Positions 26,239 to 35,408 of a stretch of 55,863 nt of DNA are shown piece after piece. How positions within the stretch are numbered: the first letter of the stretch is position 1; every line of letters begins with the position of its first letter. The position numbers were made by a program, and so were the translations under genes. The notes beneath the pieces were generated by a model that saw only the letters and a program-made list of their open reading frames with translations, was not told the origin of the DNA and ran no database searches. Origin of the DNA: Deltaproteobacteria bacterium (GTDB taxonomy: Bacteria > Desulfobacterota > Dissulfuribacteria > Dissulfuribacterales > UBA3076); the NCBI GenBank assembly GCA_018399745.1, contig JAGYNZ010000016.1, forward strand, positions 1 through 55,863, given 5' to 3'.

Positions 26239-26994
26239 TCAGGCTCGATTTACCATGGCTGCAAAGGCCCCGGCGCCAAAACCATTGTCTATATTTACCA
26301 CTGCAACTCCAGTGGCACAGGAATTAAGCATGGTAAGCAACGGAGCGAGGCCTTGGAAATTGGCACCATAGCCCGTACTGGAGGGGACTGCCACTACAGG
26401 AGCACTGACAATGCCTCCAAGAATGCTCGGCAACACGCCATCCATACCCGCCACGGCTATTATGACACTGGCCTGACGTAATTCGTCCAGATGATCAAGT
26501 AATCTGTGAATTCCAGCGACTCCTACATCGTAGATACGTTTATAAGGATGTCCCATAAGATCCAGGGTCAGACAGGCCTCCTCTGCAACCGGGAGATCAG
26601 CCGTACCGGCTGAAATTACCAGGACGGTTCCTTTATTCGGCGGCATGGGATTGGAAGTCTTTCCGGACCATGTAAGTGATTTGGATATCGGGTGGAACTC
26701 TATCTCCGGTATGGAACGGACAACATAATCTGATTGTTCCTTCGATACCCGTGTCACCAGTACCGGCCCACCGACGGAAATAAGCCTTGAAACAATGCCT
26801 GTTAATTGTTTACATGTCTTCCCTGGTCCGTAAACGACCTCTGGAAAACCCTCTCTTATGTATCTGTGGTGATCAAGGCAGGCCCAGCCCAAATCCTCAA
26901 AAGGCAGTCTTTTAAGGCTTTCTATTGCCAGATTTACAGACACATCGCCAGCCTTTATTTTCTCCAGCAGATTTCGGAGCTTTGTTTCATTCAT
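26239..26994 (-). CDS. larB: Nickel-pincer cofactor biosynthesis protein LarB
   Basis: A 251-residue LarB, which carboxylates and hydrolyses nicotinic acid adenine dinucleotide in the first step of nickel-pincer nucleotide synthesis. The C-terminal half has the PurE-like fold with S-A-G-T-A-D-L-P-V-A-E-E-A at 128-140 and a Gly-rich A-x-P-S-S-T-G-Y-G-A near the end. The N-terminal helical part includes D-H-H-R-Y-I-R-x-G-F-P-E-V-V-Y, typical of LarB. LarE is encoded 2.2 kb downstream on the same strand; LarC and LarA are not in the window. No good ribosome-binding site is visible. Confidence 0.92.
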   Translation of the reverse strand: MNETKLRNLLEKIKAGDVSVNLAIESLKRLPFEDLGWACLDHHRYIREGFPEVVYGPGKTCKQLTGIVSRLISVGGPVLVTRVSKEQSDYVVRSIPEIEFHPISKSLTWSGKTSNPMPPNKGTVLVISAGTADLPVAEEACLTLDLMGHPYKRIYDVGVAGIHRLLDHLDELRQASVIIAVAGMDGVLPSILGGIVSAPVVAVPSSTGYGANFQGLAPLLTMLNSCATGVAVVNIDNGFGAGAFAAMVNRA

Positions 26995-27060
26995 AAGGAC
27001 AAATTGATTTAATTATTCTTATTAACTTATGAATATAATATATAATTTATGAGCTATAAT

Positions 27061-27642
27061 CTATAGCTGCTTCAGGTATTCCTTGAGAGGTATCAACTGT
27101 TGCTCAAATTGATCAGTGATTTCAATCGAAATTCGAGACCACTCCTTTTGAAATTCGGGCAATGAATTAACATCTATCTGGCTGCCTATAGCTGTACCAT
27201 ACTGTTGTGAAATGGCCTGTCTTATTCCGCCGAGCTGGTCTTCCATCTGCATTTTTAACTGTTCATGGTATTGATCACGGGTCTGCTCATAATTTTTCAG
27301 CAACTGCTCGATGCGAGGGATGATCTGATTTACCAGGCTTCCTTTAAGCTCTACAAAACCGCTCAAGGCCTTTTTAATACCCGACCACTGGTCTTTATCC
27401 CTGGGCAGAACAATATTCCTCAACAGTATTTCCGTGACCCCCTTTAATACCAGCGGCATCTCTTTCTTGGAGATATCGCTGAGGCCTGCTGCAAGTCCCT
27501 CAATTTCACCCTGCATATACGTGGCAACTATTCGGTGGCCGCAATCCAACCACTTCTCAGTCTCTAAATCTTCTTTGGTGATACGACCAAGACGATCCGC
27601 CTTTTCCATAGCGATTTCTATACTGCTTCTAATCTCTCCCAT
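27061..27642 (-). CDS. Conserved helical protein of unknown function
   Basis: The ATG at 27640-27642 has AGGAG nine bases upstream and gives 193 residues. The frame stays open upstream, but that part is not supported by a start signal. The N-terminus reads M-G-E-I-R-S-S-I-E-I-A-M-E-K-A-D-R-L-G-R. The rest is almost wholly alpha-helical with a long amphipathic coiled-coil region (about 105-150), no signal peptide and no membrane segment. It may belong to a little-studied family in this phylum. Placed between LarB (minus) and the APH-AAA gene (plus), its context gives no firm role. Confidence 0.65.
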   Translation of the reverse strand: MGEIRSSIEIAMEKADRLGRITKEDLETEKWLDCGHRIVATYMQGEIEGLAAGLSDISKKEMPLVLKGVTEILLRNIVLPRDKDQWSGIKKALSGFVELKGSLVNQIIPRIEQLLKNYEQTRDQYHEQLKMQMEDQLGGIRQAISQQYGTAIGSQIDVNSLPEFQKEWSRISIEITDQFEQQLIPLKEYLKQL

Positions 27643-27788
27643 TTTAAATAAACTCCTACAATTGTACTCGACAAAACCAGAATATCCCGATAAAACTGAA
27701 ATCAGCATAATCACGCTGGCAACAAGAATCAAGATCAGACTTCCGGCCAAAAAACGGCAAAGGCAGAAAAGCCGCCCAGGAGGATTCT

Positions 27789-29366
27789 ATGTTCCAAAGC
27801 CCTGTCTGGATGAAAACAATGTCAGATCCGGCATCATATCCACATACGGTTGATAATGTACCTATGATTCAGACACATATTTCATGGGTATTCCTCGCAG
27901 GAGAGAGGGTCTATAAAATCAAAAAACCTGTAGACTTTGGTTTCCTGAATTTTACAACACTGGATAAGAGACACCATTTTTGTCTGGAAGAGCTACGCTT
28001 GAATCGCCGGCTGTGTGAAGAAATTTACCTTGATGTTCGGCCTGTCACCAAAGATGACGGTCAAATAAGAATTAATGGGACCGGAACGCCTATAGAGTGG
28101 GCAGTGGTTATGCAGCGTATGCCTGAAAAAGGCATGATGGCCTCCTTACTTTCTGAAAACATGATAGGCAATGCCGAAATCGATGCAATTGTCAATAGAC
28201 TGGTGCCCTTTTACAAAAAGGCAGCCGCAGGGCAGGAAATTAAAAATTTCGGGACAATAGACATAATAAGTCAAAATACAGAGGAAAATTTCGACCAGAC
28301 CACAGATTTTGTCGGGAATCTAATTGAAGAAACTACTTACAGTCATATCTGTCATTACACCAGATCTTTTATTAACAACAACAAACCCCTGTTCCTGTCA
28401 AGAATAGAACAAGATTTCATCAGAGAAGGTCATGGAGATTTATATTCTGCAAATATCTGTTTTGACCAAATAAATAACGCTGTTTACGTCTTTGATTGCA
28501 TTGAGTTCAATAAACGCTTTCGGTGTGGAGACATTGCCTCGGATGTGGCTTTTTTGGCCATGGATCTCGATTATCACGGCCTTCCAACACTCTCCAACTA
28601 TTTTGTCAGGTCGTTTTCGGATCAGATCGGAGATGCCCAACTTCGTGAATTAATGGACTTCTATAAGTGTTACAGGGCATATGTAAGGGGTAAAATCGGT
28701 TGTTTTACATGGGCATCCGATGGAATAGATATGGAAACAAAAGAAAATGTCGGACGCCAGGCCTCAGAATACTTCCGCCTGGCATTGAATTATGCAGGCG
28801 GCATAGATGTCCCCGACCTTTATGTTTTCTTCGGTCTCTCCGGTACCGGCAAGTCTACAGTTGCTTCCGCCTGGGCAAAAGACCATAGACTTCCCTTTTA
28901 TAACTCAGACAGGGTCAGAAAGGAGTCTGTGGCCCGAATACCCTTGCAGGAACGTCACTGGGAGCCTTTTGATCAGGGCATTTACAGCCGGAAGCACACC
29001 CTCAAAACATATAAGGCTTTGGCCTGCCATGCAGGACGACATCTGATGCAGGGGGAGTCGGTAATACTGGATGCCACTTATCGGGACAAGGAAGAGAGAT
29101 TAAGGCTCCTGGATTTGGCCAGGGAAGCCAAAGCAAACATACATTTTATCTTGTGTACGTGTCCTGAACATGAAATAAAAGGACGCTTGATACAGAGGGC
29201 ACGAATTAAAACCCAGGTTTCAGACGGTCGATGGGATATATACTTGAAACAGAAAGAACAATTCGCACCAACGGATAACCTTGACCAGGACAATTTAATG
29301 ATACTGTCCACCGACAGATCCGTACAGGAGACGCTAAACGAACTAGATGAATATTTCCGCTATTAG
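27789..29366 (+). CDS. Aminoglycoside-phosphotransferase-like/AAA kinase fusion
   Basis: A 525-residue two-domain protein. The N-terminal ~330 residues are APH/choline-kinase-like: K-I-K-K-P-V-D-F-G-F at the lysine region, a catalytic G-H-G-D-L-Y-S-A-N-I loop and a D-C-I-E-F-N metal motif. The C-terminal ~190 residues form a P-loop kinase domain (V-F-F-G-L-S-G-T-G-K-S-T, then D-A-T-Y with R-D-K-E-E-R) like gluconate/zeta-type small-molecule kinases. This fusion is widespread in bacteria; its substrate is not known and it is not evidence of antibiotic resistance. AGGAGG sits six bases before the ATG. It ends 19 bp from the convergent ubiB end. Confidence 0.85.
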   Translation: MFQSPVWMKTMSDPASYPHTVDNVPMIQTHISWVFLAGERVYKIKKPVDFGFLNFTTLDKRHHFCLEELRLNRRLCEEIYLDVRPVTKDDGQIRINGTGTPIEWAVVMQRMPEKGMMASLLSENMIGNAEIDAIVNRLVPFYKKAAAGQEIKNFGTIDIISQNTEENFDQTTDFVGNLIEETTYSHICHYTRSFINNNKPLFLSRIEQDFIREGHGDLYSANICFDQINNAVYVFDCIEFNKRFRCGDIASDVAFLAMDLDYHGLPTLSNYFVRSFSDQIGDAQLRELMDFYKCYRAYVRGKIGCFTWASDGIDMETKENVGRQASEYFRLALNYAGGIDVPDLYVFFGLSGTGKSTVASAWAKDHRLPFYNSDRVRKESVARIPLQERHWEPFDQGIYSRKHTLKTYKALACHAGRHLMQGESVILDATYRDKEERLRLLDLAREAKANIHFILCTCPEHEIKGRLIQRARIKTQVSDGRWDIYLKQKEQFAPTDNLDQDNLMILSTDRSVQETLNELDEYFRY

Positions 29367-29385
29367 TCCTCTGGGTAAAAAGTCA

Positions 29386-30936
29386 TCATTTCAGGGCGAT
29401 AAATAGCTGCAAAACCCCAAAAATAAAAAGCATAACAGCAACTTCCTGATGAAAGGAAAAGCTAAGGTTCTGCACGAAAAATGCCGCTGTGAGCAGAATC
29501 ACGCCCATTCCTATGGGTTTCAGGTAGGCACGTAAATATTCTCCCAGGATCTCCATGGTCTCTCCCGAAAGTTTTACGTGCAGATTCTCCTCACTTAAAT
29601 GTGTGATAATTATCTTCAAACGCCGCACAGTAAGGGGCAGAGAGATGAGTTCGCTTTTGAGCGTCGGGAATAACCTGGTCTCCGCACCCAGTGCCCTGTT
29701 AATATTTTTTATGAGAACAGGCAGGATATCTTTGATACCGTTAAAATTTTCAATGAAGGTGGTCCCCATTCCCTCTACAAGAGAGCTGGCGCGCATGACA
29801 TAGACCAGTTCCTGCGGTATTTTGAAGGGTAGTTCACGCATTGAGTCCAGCAAATCAAAGGCCAGGTTCTGCATGGTAGTGGCATTCAAGTTTTCATTTC
29901 CAAAGATATCAAACATGCGTTCAGCCAGTTCCTGCATTTGGTCCTCTCTTGCCGTGGCAACGATTACACCTAACCGCTTGCAAGAGGCGATAAAGAGCTC
30001 AAAGTCCTGCTCATTGGCGGCCTTTATCATCTCAATCATGGCGATTCGGGTGGAGTTGGACAATCGCTTTACCATTCCGAAGTCCAGGACAATCAGCGTA
30101 CCGTCGTCCCCAACTAAAAAATTTCCTGGATGAGGGTCGGCGTGAAAGAGGCCGCATACCAGCATCTGTTCCATATAGAAGGAGATCATCCTGTCCATAA
30201 GGGTTTTGAATGAAATATTTGAATGGTGCAAGCCATCTTTATCATCAATACGCATCCCTGTCTCAAAACTCATAACCAGGGCATCGGAGGTGCAATAACT
30301 TGGATATATCTCTGGAAATCGAATGCCGTTCAGCTTATATACCTCTCTGAATTTACAAAGATTATCCATTTCAATGGACAAATCCACCTCTTTGACGATC
30401 ATATTGGCGAATTCATTGAGTACTGCCTCCAGAGAGTTTTTTGTCAGGCGACTGAAGAAAGGCTGGAAGATTCTGAGAAAAATACCAATGATTCTAATAT
30501 CATCAAGTACGTCTTTTTCAATGTTCAGGCGGCGTATTTTTACAGCCACTTTTGTACCGTCGTCCAGCTCGGCACTGTGCACTTGGCCTATGGAAGCACT
30601 GGCTATGGGAGTATGTACAAAATGACGAAAAGGCCTGACTGAGCCAAATGCCCGATGGTACATGACCTCGAAATCGGCCCGGTCCATAGGCTCGACCTCA
30701 TCGTGGATGGTCTTGAGCTCGCGCAGATATTCCTCTGTAAAGAAGTCGGCCCTGGTAGCCAAAACCTGCGCCAGCTTGATAAAGCTTACGCCCAGATAAA
30801 GTATGGTTTGCTTGAACGCGATTGGATCCAGTGGACGTAAATAAAGAAAGCGTTCCTTTTTGCGCACAATAACAAATACGGTAAGCAGAAAACGAAATGT
30901 CTTCCACACCCGACCTGGATTGTAGTTTCTGAGCAT
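29386..30936 (-). CDS. ubiB: ABC1/UbiB family atypical protein kinase-like protein
   Basis: A 516-residue member of the UbiB/AarF family, which assists synthesis of quinones or other isoprenoid lipids at the membrane. The family's K-x-G-Q motif appears as K-L-A-Q (54-57). The Ala-rich nucleotide loop A-S-A-S-I-G-Q-V-H is at 112-120, followed by V-A-V-K, H-A-D-P-H-P-G-N-F catalytic and L-D-F-G-M metal motifs. Two C-terminal hydrophobic helices (about 470-515) would anchor it. Its start overlaps the stop of the preceding small gene by one base (TGATG), so the two are coupled. Confidence 0.9.
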   Translation of the reverse strand: MLRNYNPGRVWKTFRFLLTVFVIVRKKERFLYLRPLDPIAFKQTILYLGVSFIKLAQVLATRADFFTEEYLRELKTIHDEVEPMDRADFEVMYHRAFGSVRPFRHFVHTPIASASIGQVHSAELDDGTKVAVKIRRLNIEKDVLDDIRIIGIFLRIFQPFFSRLTKNSLEAVLNEFANMIVKEVDLSIEMDNLCKFREVYKLNGIRFPEIYPSYCTSDALVMSFETGMRIDDKDGLHHSNISFKTLMDRMISFYMEQMLVCGLFHADPHPGNFLVGDDGTLIVLDFGMVKRLSNSTRIAMIEMIKAANEQDFELFIASCKRLGVIVATAREDQMQELAERMFDIFGNENLNATTMQNLAFDLLDSMRELPFKIPQELVYVMRASSLVEGMGTTFIENFNGIKDILPVLIKNINRALGAETRLFPTLKSELISLPLTVRRLKIIITHLSEENLHVKLSGETMEILGEYLRAYLKPIGMGVILLTAAFFVQNLSFSFHQEVAVMLFIFGVLQLFIALK

Positions 30937-31208
30937 CAGGCCTTTTTTATCATCATTTTCAGTTCTTCTAAGTCCTCCTTGGTGACCAGGTTCATCTCAC
31001 GGATTGTCTCCTTTAGTCTTTCATGGATACGCGAGTCAAGGGCCTCCTCTTCCTTCCTAGCCCTGTCCTTGGCGTCCTGAATAAACTTCTTGGCATCTTC
31101 CTTATTGATTTCTCCGCGTTTTTCCAGTTCTTTAATCCGTTCCCTGAGCTTATCCTTTGCCAGGAAAGCGGCCCCGAGTCCGAGATACAGCATGTCCTTC
31201 GCTTCCAT
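30936..31208 (-). CDS. Small helical phasin-like protein coupled to ubiB
   Basis: A 90-residue charged helical protein with a short hydrophobic N-terminus (M-L-Y-L-G-L-G-A-A-F-L-A) followed by a K/E/R-rich coiled coil. The pattern K-D-K-L-R-E-R-I-K-E-L-E-K-R-G-E-I and the final T-K-E-D-L-E-E-L-K resemble small phasin/PhaF-like helical proteins often encoded beside UbiB homologues. Its stop overlaps the ubiB start (TGATG), suggesting a complex or stoichiometric synthesis. The function itself is unknown; no PHA synthase gene is present. Confidence 0.7.
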   Translation of the reverse strand: MEAKDMLYLGLGAAFLAKDKLRERIKELEKRGEINKEDAKKFIQDAKDRARKEEEALDSRIHERLKETIREMNLVTKEDLEELKMMIKKA

Positions 31209-31224
31209 TGTCTTTCCCCCTTTT

Positions 31225-31938
31225 TTATTTTTTCATAATCAGGTGTTTTATCCCCCTGATCTGTCTGAATGTGGCCCCTTCACTGATGCAGCGAATGGCC
31301 CTTTGCGGATCAATTACTCTTGAACCGGCGATCATATCAACTCCGTAGTCAAAAAGTACAGGTGATAAAGGCGAAGTGGCTCCTACCATCATCACGAAAC
31401 TATCTCTGCACAGACCTAATAATTCATCTACCGTATTATTAATAAACGACGTCCCTGTAATAGCAACAACATCAGCTATAGGCATTACACTTTCAGCCTG
31501 TTCCGCCGGCAAGTCTCCTTCCTGGGGCCTTTTCTCAATTACCCAGAGTCTTTTGGCCAACTTCCGCATCCTGGGAATAAAAGGGAAATGGCCCACAATG
31601 CATACGTTTTTGCCCCTTGCCTTTTCCGCTAATATATCAAAGGCATTCAGGTCAATACAGCGGTCTTCATCGACCTCTATAAGGGAGTTCAGGGCAGCCA
31701 TGCCTATTGATGCCTCTACCGGATTGTTTGATCGAGCATATTCCACTACTTCCAATGCGGTCTTTTTAGCCAGGTCACCCACACCCCTGACCGGCTCATG
31801 AGGAACGCTGTCACCCTTAAAGGTGGAGGACAGGCCACAACCAAGGCTTGATACGGCTGTCCAGTGTATACATGTATGGATTTCAGTTATTTTATAATCT
31901 TTTTTTACAGCAGAGATGATATCACTTAGTATTCTCAT
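31225..31938 (-). CDS. DUF364/DUF4213 Rossmann-like protein
   Basis: A 237-residue cytoplasmic protein with the two-domain DUF4213-DUF364 arrangement. The N-terminal part contains the G-L-S-S-T-F segment. The C-terminal Rossmann-like part has V-C-I-V-G-H-F-P-F, V-V-A-I-T-G-T-S-F-I-N-N-T and M-M-V-G-A-T-S-P-L-S-P. The family is thought to bind or chelate heavy metals or small ligands. AGGAAG precedes the ATG. It lies 16 bp upstream of the phasin-like/ubiB pair on the same strand and may be co-transcribed. Confidence 0.83.
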   Translation of the reverse strand: MRILSDIISAVKKDYKITEIHTCIHWTAVSSLGCGLSSTFKGDSVPHEPVRGVGDLAKKTALEVVEYARSNNPVEASIGMAALNSLIEVDEDRCIDLNAFDILAEKARGKNVCIVGHFPFIPRMRKLAKRLWVIEKRPQEGDLPAEQAESVMPIADVVAITGTSFINNTVDELLGLCRDSFVMMVGATSPLSPVLFDYGVDMIAGSRVIDPQRAIRCISEGATFRQIRGIKHLIMKK

Positions 31939-32452
31939 GCAGTCTTCCTGAAGAATAATATATATTCATAGTATAGGAATTTTTCATTTCCGGCCACGGC
32001 TTTACAGGTATATCCACTGATTGTATCTCGAGCAGTAAGGTATGTATGTTTAATAGACCATATATGATCTGCCATGAAAATAGTTTTTGAATTACCCAAA
32101 GACTCATACAGACTGTTTCTCTGCGTTAATGGCCACGCAAGCAGGACACGGCAATCACAGGCGGATAAAATTATATTTTTTATTTCAGCCACCAAGCCGA
32201 ACTATAAAATGGCTTTATCCGTTTTTGCTGACATAAATGGACATATTAGTCCCTCTATCTAGCTCTTTTTATAGTGATCTTGAAAATTTGATTAAAAAGA
32301 TGGATACTGATGCCATTTTGATATTGCATGAAACCCCGAATGACATCAAACGAGCAGAGTAAAAAAATGACTATACCTAAATATTAAGCAAGAATTTATA
32401 TGATGTCAGCGTTTAATTAACCGGGCAAATAAAAAGAATATGGAGCAATTCC
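31939..32452. other. Intergenic region upstream of the diguanylate cyclase gene
   Basis: About 514 bp of AT-rich sequence between divergent genes. A minus-strand frame (31935-32195) abuts the DUF364 start in an ATGA overlap, but it starts with TTG without a ribosome-binding site and resembles no protein. No clear repeat or RNA gene was seen. Promoters for both flanking genes are expected here. Confidence 0.4.
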
Positions 32453-33505
32453 ATGAACCAGCAGGAAAACAATATTGAGAAGCAATACTTTGGCCGGATT
32501 TTGCATGGTCGGTATTCCAGCGCCCTTAAGACCAGAGTCTCTGAAGGCATCAAAGCCCTGATTGAGTGTGAGAAACTGGCGCATAGTATAATTCCATATA
32601 TTGCGGCCTGGCATGAGGATGAAAGAATAATCTGGTATGAATATGCTGGGCAGGAATTTTCTGATCTTCTTGATTGCAGCTTTAAAAGCCTGGCTGAATC
32701 CTTTCGAAAATCAATTATTGACCAGCGAGTTTATCGTTATACGAATCGTGAGAGAAAGGTGGAAGAAAGAATTATAAGCAGAGATGAGCTTCGGGGGGCC
32801 TGGAAAGGGCTCCGTGAGGAAGTCAAGGAATCCGGCCGGGTTGAAGCGGTCTATAAGGTGTTGACAAGTGATAATAACACGGTATGGCTCAAGGATCAGG
32901 CCTCAATCGAGACCTTTGAAGAAGATAATACCTGCATTTCAATAGGCTTTCTGACCGATGTTACCAAGGAAATGGAGCTTAAAGACCTTTTTCAACGGAT
33001 TGGTTACATTGATGAACTGACAAAACTGCCCAGGAGATCGATTTTAGATAGGATACTTGAGATCAATATCGGTAATTTGCAGCGGGGACATATTGAAGAT
33101 TTTGTATTGATGCTGATTGACGTGGACCACTTCAAGCTGGTAAATGACAGACATGGACATCAGGCGGGTGACCATGTTCTGGCGACTCTGGCAGATGTTA
33201 TGAAATCCACCACCAGAAAACAGGATGAGATAGGCCGATACGGTGGAGAGGAGTTTTATGGCTTCACGGTTGGAGATATAAACATCGGCCTGAAATTTGC
33301 CGAAAGACTTAGAAAGCGGGTAGAGAAATACAGGTTTACTTACAAGAAAGAGAATATTCCGATAACTGTCTCCATTGGACTGGTTTCGGCAACACAGGTC
33401 GGCAAAGTTGAATCGCTGACTGCAGACCAGCTTATTTTTCTGGCAGACAAGAGTCTATATGCGGCAAAGCAAAGCGGACGAAACAGGGTTGCCTCTGCCG
33501 TATGA
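32453..33505 (+). CDS. Diguanylate cyclase with N-terminal PAS-like domain
   Basis: A 350-residue soluble GGDEF protein. Residues 50-175 look like a PAS/PAC-type sensor (W-x-E-Y-A-G-Q-E-F and a D-V-T-K-E linker). A D-E-L-T-K-L-P-x-R entry to the cyclase domain is at 187-195. The active site G-G-E-E-F is at 264-268. The product-inhibition I-site R-x-x-D (R255-K-Q-D258) is exactly five residues before it. Active c-di-GMP synthesis with feedback control is therefore expected. No signal peptide or membrane helix is seen. Confidence 0.92.
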   Translation: MNQQENNIEKQYFGRILHGRYSSALKTRVSEGIKALIECEKLAHSIIPYIAAWHEDERIIWYEYAGQEFSDLLDCSFKSLAESFRKSIIDQRVYRYTNRERKVEERIISRDELRGAWKGLREEVKESGRVEAVYKVLTSDNNTVWLKDQASIETFEEDNTCISIGFLTDVTKEMELKDLFQRIGYIDELTKLPRRSILDRILEINIGNLQRGHIEDFVLMLIDVDHFKLVNDRHGHQAGDHVLATLADVMKSTTRKQDEIGRYGGEEFYGFTVGDINIGLKFAERLRKRVEKYRFTYKKENIPITVSIGLVSATQVGKVESLTADQLIFLADKSLYAAKQSGRNRVASAV

Positions 33506-33548
33506 GGAGGAGCTATAGACTTTAAAAAAGTGGCCGCCGCCATTAATT

Positions 33549-34223
33549 TCAGGAAGAAACTCTTGAAAACAGCCCATTCTCCAGGAAGTGATATATCTCG
33601 TAAGCGACCCTTTTCGACACTAAAAGACCCATATGACTTACTTTCAGGGTGATAAAATCCCGGACCTCAGGGATACACATCTCCTCAATACAGACGGTTC
33701 CGTCTCCGCAAGGGCCAACAGCACCGATCAGTCTGCCAAGACCTAAATTCAGGGTACCACCAATGACACCGAGGTCCCGCTCGCCCGACCATCCAGGGAC
33801 ATCACCTTGCAGCAGCTGGGTTATACTGCGGCCGAGCAGATTCCGGCCGCCGGGGAAACGAATGAAGCGCCGCGCTGTTTCACTGCCTTGATATGGCGGA
33901 CTCAAGACGACAATGCGTCCGGGATGCTGACTGGGAAAGGCCTCAAAGAGCTTCAGGATAACCAGCCCTCCCATGCTGTGTCCTACAAAATGGATTGTTC
34001 GGGCCGGAATTTGCTCAATAAAAGCATTAAGGCGAGCCGCTATCTCGGCAAGGTCCAGACGGGTACTGGAATAACGGAAAGACCATGGTCGATAACCAAA
34101 GCGATTAAGCCTGTATCTGAGCAGCCTCATTTCCATCCCGGTCATCCAGAGGCCATGAACAAGTATGACGGATGCCTTCTTATCCTTCGGTTTCCTGCTT
34201 TTCGTATTCAATGTCAAAATCAA
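33549..34223 (-). CDS. Alpha/beta-hydrolase, lipase-like
   Basis: A 224-residue alpha/beta-hydrolase. The oxyanion-side motif is V-H-G-L-W-M-T-G, and the nucleophile elbow is G-H-S-M-G-G. The acid and histidine are likely in the C-terminal third (S-H-M-G-L-L near the end). There is no export signal. It resembles small esterase/lipases acting on acyl esters. The TTG start at 34221-34223 lies inside the preceding small gene, a 44-bp overlap, without a strong ribosome-binding site; a later start would also be possible. Confidence 0.8.
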   Translation of the reverse strand: MILTLNTKSRKPKDKKASVILVHGLWMTGMEMRLLRYRLNRFGYRPWSFRYSSTRLDLAEIAARLNAFIEQIPARTIHFVGHSMGGLVILKLFEAFPSQHPGRIVVLSPPYQGSETARRFIRFPGGRNLLGRSITQLLQGDVPGWSGERDLGVIGGTLNLGLGRLIGAVGPCGDGTVCIEEMCIPEVRDFITLKVSHMGLLVSKRVAYEIYHFLENGLFSRVSS

Positions 34224-34401
34224 TCATTTTTTTTGCATTTTCAAAGGCAATAGTCTCATTTTTCCCGGCGCGGCTGCTATATTTTATTTCTTTTCCTTCT
34301 TTGTTGAATATGGTTACGGCAAATAAGGAGCACCTGTCTTCTTGAGGCGTGACCTCGATAGTATGATCTCTGTAGTTTATAACTTTTTTAGAATTTTCCA
34401 T
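34180..34401 (-). CDS. Small conserved-looking protein of unknown function
   Basis: The ATG at 34399-34401 is preceded by GGAGG five bases upstream, giving 73 residues; the frame also contains an earlier ATG without that signal. The protein starts M-E-N-S-K-K and has an alternating strand pattern (I-E-V-T-P, F-A-V-T-I-F-N) followed by an acidic C-terminal helix. It may be a single small beta-alpha domain. It overlaps the lipase start by 44 bp in another frame. The family was not recognised. Confidence 0.6.
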   Translation of the reverse strand: MENSKKVINYRDHTIEVTPQEDRCSLFAVTIFNKEGKEIKYSSRAGKNETIAFENAKKMIDFDIEYEKQETEG

Positions 34402-34583
34402 AAAGACCTCCATAGGCATTTACAGGTTCATGGTCCACCTTATCACGCACACTACAGCGCCTTTTGCAAAATTCAAGCATGCACCAAAAAAGAATTTAAA
34501 CATACCAGATACCCGTGGTCAGATTTTGTTTTGTGCAATTCTTATAAATACTTAAATTAAATTTATAACTTTATTAAGCATAG

Positions 34584-35258
34584 TTATCTAAAATAGTTAA
34601 CCAGGACTCTTGGATCATTGGTCCCAATAGCATCCACGCCCATATCCATATAAGGCCTTAAGAGGTCCTGGTCGTCAATATTCCATATAAACACCTTCAG
34701 GCCTTGGCTGTGGGCCGTTTTGACAAGTTCCCTGTCCACGAAGGAATATTTCATAACCAGAGTATCTGCAGAGGCATGGGTGGCAATACATGTATCCACG
34801 GGAGACCCTACAAGCAGCACACCCGTCTTTATGCGGCTGTCCGTCTCTTTTACTGTCTTTACCAGCCTGTGCCAGAATGATATTACACAGGCCTTTTCAA
34901 ACAGGTCGTTCCGTCTTATGAGATCGATCACCGGCACTTCTGTCCCCTTTTCCTTCAACTCAATTACCAGCAAGACCCGCCTGTCGATTACGTCGATGAC
35001 CTCCTGAAGCGTGGGTATCGACTCACCTTTGCCTGCATCCAGCCGCTTGATGTCCTGTATGGTAAAACCACTGACCGGTCCTGTTCCATTTGTAGTCCGG
35101 TCCACCGTGGCGTCATGTATCACCACCAGTTCCTTGTCTTTGCTCAGGTGGATGTCTATCTCAACTGCATCCACCCCGAGGTCAATAGCCCGCTCAATGG
35201 CAAGCAGGGTGTTCTCCGGTTCAATGGCTGCGGCCCCTCGATGTCCCATGATTATCAT
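34584..35258 (-). CDS. Glycerophosphodiester phosphodiesterase (cytoplasmic)
   Basis: A 224-residue GDPD-family enzyme hydrolysing glycerophosphodiesters to glycerol-3-phosphate and an alcohol. It opens with G-H-R-G-A-A-A-I-E-P-E-N-T, the catalytic His-Arg and metal Glu. V-E-I-D-I-H-L-S-K-D and V-I-H-D-A-T-V-D-R-T complete the active site. No signal peptide is present, so the UgpQ-like cytoplasmic type is likely. AAGGGG precedes the ATG by nine bases. The TIGR02757 gene begins 150 bp upstream. Confidence 0.93.
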   Translation of the reverse strand: MIIMGHRGAAAIEPENTLLAIERAIDLGVDAVEIDIHLSKDKELVVIHDATVDRTTNGTGPVSGFTIQDIKRLDAGKGESIPTLQEVIDVIDRRVLLVIELKEKGTEVPVIDLIRRNDLFEKACVISFWHRLVKTVKETDSRIKTGVLLVGSPVDTCIATHASADTLVMKYSFVDRELVKTAHSQGLKVFIWNIDDQDLLRPYMDMGVDAIGTNDPRVLVNYFR

Positions 35259-35408
35259 TTTTGATACCCCTTAATCCGCGGATTATACTCGACCTGTTTC
35301 ATAGGCATGATTACCGCCTGCATTCCTCGAGCGATTAAATTTTGCTATACACTATCATAAAATATGTACCGGACGGTCAGTCCAGCACATATTTTAAAAC
35401 TACCTAAA

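Noticed and set aside
27643-27750. Upstream extension of the unknown helical protein with a hydrophobic N-terminus
   Set aside because: The internal ATG at 27640-27642 has the only proper ribosome-binding site; the hydrophobic extension lacks one and would bury the conserved-looking M-G-E-I start.
27789-29366. Antibiotic-resistance reading of the aminoglycoside-phosphotransferase-like domain
   Set aside because: The APH-AAA fusion is a common housekeeping-type family of unknown substrate and has no mobile context here.
31935-32195. Minus-strand 86-codon frame touching the DUF364 start in an ATGA overlap
   Set aside because: TTG start without a ribosome-binding site, no family match, and DUF364 has its own AGGAAG; the overlap is probably chance.
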